This document shows positions 1 to 4,636 of a DNA stretch of 5,003 nt, piece by piece. This stretch comes from Desulfohalobiaceae bacterium (GTDB lineage: Bacteria; Desulfobacterota; Desulfovibrionia; Desulfovibrionales; Desulfothermaceae), in assembly GCA_021737115.1 (NCBI GenBank), contig JAIPER010000310.1, positions 1-5,003 on the forward strand, written 5' to 3'. Within the stretch, counting starts at the first letter, position 1. Each line of letters starts with the position of its first letter. The notes beneath the pieces are model-generated. The model was not told where the DNA came from. It ran no database searches and saw nothing but the letters and a program-made list of their open reading frames with translations. Both the position numbers and the translations under genes were made by a program.

Positions 1-2
1 AT

Positions 3-67
3 AAACTAATCTCGGGCTTCCCCGGGGGGATTTTCCCCCAGGGGCAACCCGGAGATTAGTTTTTATT
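3..67 (+). terminator. Strong intrinsic terminator of an upstream unit
   Basis: An 11-bp perfect outer stem pairs 3-13 (AAACTAATCTC) with 52-62. It continues inward with GGG 14-16/CCC 48-50 (G51 bulged), CCCC 20-23/GGGG 41-44 and GGGGG 24-28/CCCCC 35-39 (A40 bulged), around a small loop at 29-34. The run of T at 60-64 and the following TATT give the U-tract of a rho-independent terminator on the + strand. It lies upstream of the first gene, so it most likely ends a transcript entering from the left. The gene it serves is outside the window. The reverse strand reads AGTTTAT after the stem, so weak bidirectional activity is possible. Confidence 0.85.
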
Positions 68-144
68 AAAATATATTCAAGAGGAAAAAATTGAGTGGAC
101 AAGGCTCTTTTTTCTTTGAACATTTTTTGTAATACGATAATGCT

Positions 145-945
145 ATGACGATAACCGAAGACACCGAATTAATTGCGCGAACCAAAAGTGCGGTCCTTAA
201 GGCCGGGGATATGATCAAAGAGCAATGGTCACAGCCCAAGGACATCCGGCACAAGGGCAGAATCGATCTGGTAACCCAGACCGATCTCCAGGTCGAAGAA
301 TTCCTCAAGAATGAATGCAGGCAAATCTTGCCAGGAGCCGGATTTCTAGCCGAGGAGACAGCCGGGGGCGGGACCCTTGGTGAATCGACCTGGATCATCG
401 ATCCCCTGGACGGAACTACCAATTTCGCCCATAATCTGTTCGGTGTGGCCGTTTCCCTGGCCTTATGGCAGCAGGATCACATCCAAACGGCCTTCGTCTA
501 CCTGCCCTTGACAGGAGAGATGTTTCAGGCCGTCCGCGGGGGAGGAGCCTTTTTAAACGGCCGGGCCATCCAGGTCTCACAGGAACAGGACCTGGTGCAG
601 TCCCTCATCGCCACCGGCTTTCCATACAATATAAAAGACCGGATCGATGAAGTCCTTCCGGCCTTTAAAAAGGTCCTGACCCACTGCCGAGGTCTCAGAC
701 GGATGGGGTCCGCGGCCCTGGATCTGGCCTACACGGCCTGCGGCAGGTTTGAGGGTTTTTATGAACTGGGACTGAAGCCATGGGACACGGCTGCGGGATG
801 GCTCCTGGTGGAAGAGGCCGGAGGCAGGGTCAGCCGGTTCAATCCTGAACAAGAGTATGCCCTGGGGGCCGATTCTATCCTGGCCAGCAACGGCGTCATC
901 CATGAGGACCTGGCAACTCTTCTGCTTGATGCCGATCCTGCCTGA
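145..945 (+). CDS. suhB: Inositol monophosphatase family protein (SuhB / FBPase-IV type)
   Basis: Mg2+-dependent cytosolic sugar-phosphate phosphatase of the inositol monophosphatase fold, 266 aa, the usual full length. Family motifs are present in order: DLVTQTD (41-47), the metal-ligand pair E70-E71 in AEETAGG, the signature WIIDPLDGTTNFAH (83-96) with D86 and D89, and the C-terminal WDTAAGWLLVEEAGG (213-227) whose D214 is the third metal ligand. All catalytic residues are intact. Known members hydrolyse myo-inositol-1-phosphate. Relatives of the same fold act on fructose-1,6-bisphosphate, and in some bacteria SuhB also binds the rRNA antitermination complex. Glycolytic genes 0.9 kb away make an FBPase role thinkable, but a reverse-strand gene lies between, so no operon supports it. 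The ATG at 145 is chosen because the N-terminal helix (TELIARTKSAVLKAGDMI) starts where the family's does. No good Shine-Dalgarno precedes it, and a tiny upstream frame overlaps it (see findings). The symbol refers to the family; the exact substrate is unproven. Confidence 0.9.
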   Translation: MTITEDTELIARTKSAVLKAGDMIKEQWSQPKDIRHKGRIDLVTQTDLQVEEFLKNECRQILPGAGFLAEETAGGGTLGESTWIIDPLDGTTNFAHNLFGVAVSLALWQQDHIQTAFVYLPLTGEMFQAVRGGGAFLNGRAIQVSQEQDLVQSLIATGFPYNIKDRIDEVLPAFKKVLTHCRGLRRMGSAALDLAYTACGRFEGFYELGLKPWDTAAGWLLVEEAGGRVSRFNPEQEYALGADSILASNGVIHEDLATLLLDADPA

Positions 946-1125
946 TAAGGATTAGTGCCTTACGCGTAATTCTATGCCATGAAAAACAAGAAATTCTGTT
1001 AACCTAAACCATCACGATCTTGGGATTTGGAATTTCATGTTCTATTCAATTTGGGTTGCAGGCGAAGCCAGCTTTGGATTGGACTCTTGTTATCATCCGG
1101 GCCCCACTACCTATCCCGAGTGACA
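946..1125. other. Convergent intergenic gap without clear content
   Basis: These 180 bp separate the 3' ends of the phosphatase and Nudix genes. I see no coding frame with a ribosome site and no G/C-rich hairpin with T-tract on either strand. The palindrome TACGCGTA (963-970) and a weak A/T-rich hairpin near 986-1001, followed on the reverse strand by TTTTTC, are the only structures. The latter could be a poor terminator for the Nudix gene. Confidence 0.4.
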
Positions 1126-1665
1126 TCACTGAAACAGGAGACCGCAGCTCCAGAAATAGTGCACACCCGGGGTAAACTGATCGGCAAAAGTACGGACCAG
1201 ATAATCGAGCTCATGGCCTTCTACGAAGACCCCCCGAATGACATCCCTGGGATTGGGTTGAGGCACCTGGTGGCTGACCCCTGCGGAAAAGAGGGACACG
1301 AACTCAAATTCGGTCTCGGTACAGGCCGGAATGTTGTGGACCAGGTTCACGTTGGAAACGGCAATCCCGAGTTCCTCCTGGAGCTCTCGAATCGCCGCCT
1401 CTTTCGGAGTTTCAAAAGCCAGGACATGGCCATTTGCTGAAAGATCCCAGCATCCTGGATACTGCAGCTTCCTGCTGCTCCTCTTTTGGATGTAGAGTTT
1501 TTTTTCGGTATTGTACAAAAGCACTAAAACACTCCGGTGCATCAATTGCTGTTCATGCACCTCTTCTTTTGGCATCAAACCCACAACCCGGTTGTCAATA
1601 TCGACAACCTCCAACAGTGTTTTGCGTGGAGTTGTTTTTCTGCGTCTGTACTTTTTGGCAATCAT
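1126..1665 (-). CDS. Nudix hydrolase (IPP-isomerase-like / YfcD-type)
   Basis: Nudix-fold hydrolase of 179 aa. It carries a textbook Nudix box, G79-x5-E85-x7-R93-E94-L-x-E97-E98-L-G100-I, where the glutamates bind the metal needed to cleave a nucleoside diphosphate linked to a moiety X. Before it come VVDIDNRVVGLMPKEEVH (20-37) and the strand pair HRSVLVLLYN / LYIQKRS (43-63), an arrangement typical of the branch that resembles isopentenyl-diphosphate isomerase. The catalytic cysteine motif of true type-1 isomerases is absent (the equivalent stretch reads GCWDLSANGHV, 71-81), so hydrolase rather than isomerase is the better call. The substrate is unknown. The ATG at 1665 has no evident Shine-Dalgarno, and it adds a very basic segment (KKYRRRK, 4-10) ahead of the conserved domain. 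A later start is possible, but no better one is obvious. The gene converges on the phosphatase gene and diverges from pgk, so it is probably transcribed alone. Confidence 0.87.
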   Translation of the reverse strand: MIAKKYRRRKTTPRKTLLEVVDIDNRVVGLMPKEEVHEQQLMHRSVLVLLYNTEKKLYIQKRSSRKLQYPGCWDLSANGHVLAFETPKEAAIRELQEELGIAVSNVNLVHNIPACTETEFEFVSLFSAGVSHQVPQPNPRDVIRGVFVEGHELDYLVRTFADQFTPGVHYFWSCGLLFQ

Positions 1666-1698
1666 TGGAAATAAAGAGAAACTGGCTAAGTGATGTGT

Positions 1699-1727
1699 AC
1701 TCTAAAGAAAATGAGCCTGTCTGTAAA
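1699..1727 (-). promoter_or_regulatory. Candidate sigma70-type promoter of the Nudix gene
   Basis: Read on the reverse strand, TTTACA (1727-1722) matches the -35 consensus in five of six positions. TAGAGT (1704-1699) matches the -10 consensus in four of six, with a 17-bp spacer. Transcription would begin near 1692, giving an untranslated leader of about 27 nt before the ATG at 1665. This is by eye only. Confidence 0.4.
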
Positions 1728-1735
1728 TACAGGAG

Positions 1736-1765
1736 TTGTATTTCCAGCAACAAAAAACATAAATT
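1736..1765 (+). promoter_or_regulatory. Candidate promoter of the pgk-tpiA-secG cluster
   Basis: TTGTAT (1736-1741) and TAAATT (1760-1765), spaced 18 bp apart in an A/T-rich stretch, form a weak sigma70-like pair upstream of pgk (four of six matches each). Transcription would start near 1772, giving a leader of about 28 nt that contains the GGAGG at 1791-1795. The site sits about 9 bp beside the proposed Nudix promoter in the divergent region. It is a weak match; another promoter could be used. Confidence 0.3.
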
Positions 1766-1799
1766 TAACAAAATCAGTAAGTTAACTTTTGGAGGGACT

Positions 1800-2975
1800 A
1801 TGGCTTTCATCGACGCAGCAAAACTCGACAAGAAAAAGGTCTTGATTCGCCTCGACCTGAATGTCCCCCTCCGGGAGGGTGTTATTGCAGACGACAGCAG
1901 AATCAGGGAAGCACTCCCCACCATCAATCATGTGTTGAAAATGAACGGAAGCGCCATCCTCTGTTCCCATCTGGGCAAACCCAAAGGAGAACGGAAACCG
2001 GAGCTCTCCCTGCAGCCGGTGGCCAAAAGATTGAGCGAGCTCTTGGAGAAAGAGGTAAACATGGCCCCGGACTGTGTTGGAGAAGAAGTCAAAGGCATGG
2101 TCAAAGAGCTCAAACCCGGAGATTGCCTGCTCCTGGAGAATCTGCGCTTTCATTCCGGGGAGACGAAAAACGATAAAGAATTCAGCCGTCAACTGGCAGA
2201 ACTGGGAGATGTCTTTGTCAATGACGCCTTTGGTGTTGTTCACCGCAAACACGCCTCAGTGGTCGGAGTGGTGGACTATGCACCCGCCTCCTATGGCGGT
2301 TTCCTGTTAAAAAAAGAAACCGGATATCTTCGAAAGGCTCTGCAGAATCCGGATCGCCCCTTTGTCCTGATCGCCGGCGGGGCCAAGGTCTCCACCAAGC
2401 TCGGGGTGCTGGCCAACCTGGCCGGGAAAGTGGACAGAATCATCGTGGGCGGGGCCATGGCCAACACCTTTATCAAGGCCCAGGGGTTCGGAACAGGCCT
2501 CTCCCTGGTCGAGCCCGAACTCCAGGAAGATGCCCTGCAGATCATGAATCGGGCCAGGGAGAACAAAGTAAGCTTCTATTTCCCGGTCGATTTCGTGACC
2601 GGGCGGGACATAGAGGCCGCCAAGCCCAACGGGATATCACCCTACCAGGATATCCCGGCGCAGGACATGATGCTGGATATCGGTCCGGCCAGCCACACCC
2701 TTTTCGCCGAAGCACTGAAGGATGCGAAAACCGTGGTCTGGAACGGACCCATGGGCGCTTTTGAAAATCCCGCCTTTTCCCAGGGTTCTTTCGGAATGGC
2801 GGAGACAGTGGCCAAAGTTCAGGGGACGACCATCATCGGCGGAGGCGACACCGACTCTCTGGTCCACAAATCCGGTGTTCATGAATCCGTCAGCTTTATC
2901 TCCACCGGGGGCGGGTCTTTTCTCGAATTCATGGAAGGCAAGGAGCTGCCGGGCCTGAAAGCGCTGGGCATATAA
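1800..2975 (+). CDS. pgk: Phosphoglycerate kinase
   Basis: Phosphoglycerate kinase, 391 aa (family about 390-400), cytosolic. It transfers phosphate between 1,3-bisphosphoglycerate and ADP in glycolysis, and runs in reverse in gluconeogenesis. N-terminal substrate-domain motifs are RLDLNVPL (17-24, D19 and N21 contacting substrate), SHLGKPKG (56-63), ENLRFHSGE (113-121) and NDAFGVVHRKHAS (141-153). C-terminal nucleotide-domain motifs are GGAKVSTKL (193-201), VGGAMANTF (216-224), VVWNGPMGAFE (312-322), GGGDTDSLV (347-355) and STGGGSFLEFMEGKELPG (368-385). Some positions differ from the commonest form (FGVVHR for FGTAHR, GGGDTDSLV for GGGDTAAAV), but no catalytic residue appears lost. The start is the ATG at 1800, preceded by GGAGG at 1791-1795. 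The frame stays open another 366 nt upstream, but that part is antisense to the Nudix gene and is not Pgk sequence. First gene of a likely pgk-tpiA-secG unit. Confidence 0.97.
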   Translation: MAFIDAAKLDKKKVLIRLDLNVPLREGVIADDSRIREALPTINHVLKMNGSAILCSHLGKPKGERKPELSLQPVAKRLSELLEKEVNMAPDCVGEEVKGMVKELKPGDCLLLENLRFHSGETKNDKEFSRQLAELGDVFVNDAFGVVHRKHASVVGVVDYAPASYGGFLLKKETGYLRKALQNPDRPFVLIAGGAKVSTKLGVLANLAGKVDRIIVGGAMANTFIKAQGFGTGLSLVEPELQEDALQIMNRARENKVSFYFPVDFVTGRDIEAAKPNGISPYQDIPAQDMMLDIGPASHTLFAEALKDAKTVVWNGPMGAFENPAFSQGSFGMAETVAKVQGTTIIGGGDTDSLVHKSGVHESVSFISTGGGSFLEFMEGKELPGLKALGI

Positions 2976-3000
2976 TCCACCCAAACAAATGAACATGCTT

Positions 3001-3040
3001 GAATATTCGCGTCGATTCAAAGGATTCGCGGGCAATATTC
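3001..3040 (+). other. Intercistronic inverted repeat between pgk and tpiA
   Basis: GAATATT (3001-3007) pairs with AATATTC (3034-3040), and CGCG (3008-3011) with CGCG (3027-3030). The bases GGC (3031-3033) bulge on the 3' side, and the loop is 15 nt. No T-tract follows closely (the next bases are TTGTCTTAAGCG), so it is not a normal intrinsic terminator. An mRNA-stabilising or processing hairpin within the pgk-tpiA transcript is the more likely role. That role is inference. Confidence 0.5.
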
Positions 3041-3071
3041 TTGTCTTAAGCGTTCGATCAAAGGATGACCT

Positions 3072-3830
3072 ATGAATAAGAAATGCATGGCTGCCAACTG
3101 GAAGATGTTTAAGACCAGACAGGAGGCCGAAGAGACAACCCGGGAGCTCATGTCTTTGACAGCGGCAAAGCTTCCCTCGGACCGAGAGGTCCTGCTCATC
3201 CCGCCCTTTACCGCCATTGCTTCCGTAGCCGCAACAATCGGCTCAAAAACCGGCTTCGGCGTCGGGGCCCAGAATTTCTACCCCGCGGAAAACGGGGCCT
3301 ATACCGGTGAAATATCACCGGATATGCTCCTGGACCTTGGCTGTTCCTGGGCCCTGGTCGGTCACTCCGAAAGGCGGCACCTGTTCCATGAGGACAATGA
3401 GTTTCTGGCGCAAAAGGTCCGCTTCGGGCTGGAAAGAGGGCTGAACATAATCCTGTGCATCGGAGAGACCCTGAACGAACGAAAGAACGGGCAGTTGGCA
3501 ACGATCCTGAACAAGCAGCTGACCTCTGCCCTTTCCGACATCGGTTATACGGACATTGCTTCGAGGCTGGTCGTGGCCTATGAACCCGTCTGGGCCATCG
3601 GCACCGGCGAAGTGGCCAGGACCGAGGATATCAGAGAGGCCCACGATTACGTCAGATCCGAACTGAAGAAGATATTCAGTAGCGCCGCAGACTCCATACG
3701 CATCCTTTACGGCGGCAGCGTCAAGCCGGATAATATTTCAGAGATCATTACCCTTGACAATGTGGACGGAGTCCTGGTAGGAGGTGCAAGTCTTCAGGCG
3801 GAAAGTTTCAGCCGGATCGTCCTCGGTTAG
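3072..3830 (+). CDS. tpiA: Triose-phosphate isomerase
   Basis: Triose-phosphate isomerase, 252 aa, normal length for the (beta/alpha)8 barrel. It interconverts dihydroxyacetone phosphate and glyceraldehyde-3-phosphate in the cytosol and acts as a dimer. All active-site elements are visible: N9 and K11 in AANWKMFK, the electrophilic H98 in VGHSERR (96-102), the catalytic base E171 in AYEPVWAIGTG (169-179) with its mobile loop 6, and phosphate-binding YGGSVKPDN (213-221) and LVGGASL (235-241). The start ATG at 3072 has AAGGA at 3061-3065, six bases upstream. It follows pgk by 96 bp in the same direction. With no terminator between them, co-transcription is likely. Confidence 0.97.
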   Translation: MNKKCMAANWKMFKTRQEAEETTRELMSLTAAKLPSDREVLLIPPFTAIASVAATIGSKTGFGVGAQNFYPAENGAYTGEISPDMLLDLGCSWALVGHSERRHLFHEDNEFLAQKVRFGLERGLNIILCIGETLNERKNGQLATILNKQLTSALSDIGYTDIASRLVVAYEPVWAIGTGEVARTEDIREAHDYVRSELKKIFSSAADSIRILYGGSVKPDNISEIITLDNVDGVLVGGASLQAESFSRIVLG

Positions 3831-3831
3831 G

Positions 3832-3851
3832 GGAATCCTTGCCTGGATTCC
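3832..3851 (+). other. Perfect inverted repeat after the tpiA stop
   Basis: GGAATCC (3832-3838) and GGATTCC (3845-3851) form a perfect 7-bp stem around a six-base loop, TTGCCT. It begins one base after the tpiA stop codon. The following bases (ATCTCCAGAG) are not T-rich, so a terminator is unlikely. It could protect the tpiA 3' end or set the relative level of secG. Confidence 0.55.
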
Positions 3852-3901
3852 ATCTCCAGAGACGACAAAAATATATCATTTGCATTCAGGACATTGCATG
3901 T

Positions 3902-3906
3902 GGAGG
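3902..3906 (+). promoter_or_regulatory. Ribosome binding site that fixes the secG start
   Basis: GGAGG at 3902-3906 stands seven bases before a TTG at 3914-3916. No ATG or GTG occurs in frame at this point. The protein read from the TTG begins exactly at the first membrane segment of SecG, so this site decides for a UUG start. Confidence 0.85.
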
Positions 3907-3913
3907 TTCTTCT

Positions 3914-4228
3914 TTGAATACCCTGTTACTCACCATACACGTTATCGCCTGTGTCTCCCTGGTCCTTTTAGTCCTGGTCCAATCAGGACACGAGGGCATG
4001 GGGGTCATCTTCGGCGGCTCCAGTGGATCAAGCTTTTTCGGGAGCAGCGGAGCCGGAGGGGTTCTCTCCAAACTGACCATCACCATGGCCGTCATCTTCT
4101 TTCTGACTTCCTTGACCTTCACCTATCTGGAGGGCCAGAAGTCAAGAACCGTGACCAAATCAGTGGTGGTCGAAGAACCGGCTCAGAGTGAGCAACCGGC
4201 TCAACCTGCTCCAAACAGCCCTGAATAA
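3914..4228 (+). CDS. secG: Preprotein translocase subunit SecG
   Basis: SecG, the small auxiliary subunit of the SecYEG inner-membrane channel, 104 aa from the TTG at 3914. It helps SecA-driven protein export. Two membrane segments are visible: about 3-22 (TLLLTIHVIACVSLVLLVLV) and about 52-71. Between them is the Gly/Ser-rich loop typical of the family, QSGHEGMGVIFGGSSGSSFF (23-42), continuing into GSSGAGGVLSKLT (43-55). The C-terminal tail (86-104) is low-complexity, rich in Glu, Gln and Pro. An earlier in-frame TTG at 3839 would add 25 polar residues ahead of the first helix; it has no ribosome site and lies inside the inverted repeat, so I reject it. The gene follows tpiA by 83 bp. The tpiA-secG neighbourhood is common in bacteria and does not imply a metabolic role. 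Confidence 0.92.
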   Translation: MNTLLLTIHVIACVSLVLLVLVQSGHEGMGVIFGGSSGSSFFGSSGAGGVLSKLTITMAVIFFLTSLTFTYLEGQKSRTVTKSVVVEEPAQSEQPAQPAPNSPE

Positions 4229-4265
4229 TAAAGAAAAACCAGAAAGATGAATCTGAAAACTGGGC

Positions 4266-4294
4266 TGGACAATCCCGATCCAAAGGAGTAAGAA
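4266..4294 (+). promoter_or_regulatory. Candidate promoter of the tRNA-Leu gene
   Basis: TGGACA (4266-4271) is one base from the -35 consensus. A weak -10-like TAAGAA (4289-4294) lies 17 bp later, which would start transcription about 18 nt before the mature tRNA. No terminator separates secG from the tRNA, so read-through from the upstream cluster is an alternative or additional source. Confidence 0.33.
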
Positions 4295-4318
4295 TTGTTT
4301 CCTTCTGACGCAGACAAC

Positions 4319-4405
4319 GCCGAGGTGGTGGAATCGGTAGACACGCTATCTTGAGGGGGTAGTGGGCGACAGCCCGTGGGGGTTCGAATCCCCCCCTCGG
4401 CACCA
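4319..4405 (+). tRNA. tRNA-Leu (anticodon GAG)
   Basis: A complete class II tRNA that decodes CUC and CUU. The acceptor stem is GCCGAGG (4319-4325) paired with CCTCGGC (4395-4401), followed by discriminator A4402 and an encoded CCA (4403-4405). The D-arm region is 4328-4345 and includes TCGGTAGACAC. The anticodon stem CTATC/GGTAG (4346-4350/4358-4362) holds the loop TTGAGGG with anticodon GAG at 4353-4355. The long variable arm is GGGC-GACA-GCCC (4364-4375). The T stem is GGGGG/CCCCC (4378-4382/4390-4394) with loop TTCGAAT. The long variable arm and the close resemblance to E. coli tRNA-Leu(GAG) support the identity. An intrinsic terminator begins 14 bases downstream. Confidence 0.97.
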
Positions 4406-4418
4406 TTTGAAAATAAGA

Positions 4419-4453
4419 CCCTGTAATTCTTTAAAGAGTTGCAGGGCTTTTTT
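4419..4453 (+). terminator. Intrinsic terminator of tRNA-Leu
   Basis: A 14-bp stem pairs 4419-4432 (CCCTGTAATTCTTT) with 4433-4446 (AAAGAGTTGCAGGG), counting two G-T wobbles. In RNA the central pairs would open to make a loop. Six T at 4448-4453 follow at once. It would end the tRNA transcript and any read-through from secG. Read from the other strand, the stem is followed by TCTTATTTTC, so it may also stop the reverse-strand regulator transcript. Confidence 0.88.
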
Positions 4454-4471
4454 GTTGGGTGCGGGTTCATC

Positions 4472-4493
4472 CAGGCGGTTGACGCCTGTTTTT
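4472..4493 (+). terminator. Second, tandem terminator-like hairpin
   Basis: CAGGCG (4472-4477) and CGCCTG (4483-4488) form a perfect 6-bp G/C-rich stem with the loop GTTGA, followed by TTTTT (4489-4493). It sits 19 bases after the T-tract of the tRNA terminator, so it may be a backup. It precedes the part of the metallo-hydrolase remnant that can be recognised. Confidence 0.65.
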
Positions 4494-4504
4494 CCTTCAG
4501 TAAA

Positions 4505-4630
4505 AAACACGGAACAAACGAGATTGATTCGGTGATTGACGATTCCGCACTAGTCTATCAAACCCCAAAAGGACTGGTGATCATCAGCGGCTGTTCCCAT
4601 GCCGGCATCTGCAATATTATTGGTCTCTGA
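4505..4630 (+). pseudogene. Remnant of a metallo-beta-lactamase-fold hydrolase
   Basis: A short open stretch contains DDSALVYQTPKGLVIISG (4538-4591) followed by CSHAGICNI (4592-4618). This closely resembles the internal segment, with the metal-binding histidine of GCSHAG, in MBL-fold hydrolases related to the archaeal dihydropterin/ribofuranosylaminobenzene 5'-phosphate synthase-like group. Intact members are roughly 250-300 aa. Here the N-terminal HxHxDH metal site and the region after CNI are both missing. A TGA closes the frame two codons beyond the similarity, and the next frames show no continuation. The upstream part of the frame runs into terminator hairpins and has no family likeness. 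Reading: a doubly truncated, non-functional fragment lying between tRNA-Leu and the TetR-type gene, tail to tail with the latter. The family call rests on recognised motif only. Confidence 0.6.
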
Positions 4631-4636
4631 GCGGTT

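Noticed and set aside
116..141. TTGAAC / GATAAT as a promoter for the phosphatase gene
   Set aside because: The spacer is only 14 bp, and transcription would start at or after the ATG, so it does not work as a standard promoter.
577..903. Reverse-strand 108-codon frame inside the phosphatase gene
   Set aside because: A shadow frame opposite a gene with all family motifs; it has no recognisable domain.
1027..1440. 137-codon forward frame between the phosphatase and pgk
   Set aside because: It is mostly the antisense shadow of the Nudix gene, whose complete Nudix box shows that the reverse strand is coding.
1126..1665. Annotation of the Nudix gene as isopentenyl-diphosphate isomerase
   Set aside because: The overall look is similar, but the catalytic cysteine motif of type-1 isomerases is absent while the Nudix box is complete.
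1434..1799. Upstream open extension of the pgk frame giving a 513-residue protein
   Set aside because: The extra 122 residues are antisense to most of the conserved half of the Nudix gene and run through the intergenic promoter region. Pgk begins at the ATG at 1800, with GGAGG in front and normal family length.
3208..3644. Reverse-strand frames opposite tpiA
   Set aside because: Shadows of an intact triose-phosphate isomerase gene; no ribosome site or domain.
3839..3913. Earlier TTG start for secG
   Set aside because: It has no ribosome site, falls in the loop of a perfect hairpin, and adds polar residues before the first membrane helix.
4119..4470. Reverse-strand frames with GGFEPPR and GGIRTPTG motifs
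   Set aside because: These are translations of the antisense of tRNA-Leu, a well-known source of spurious database proteins.
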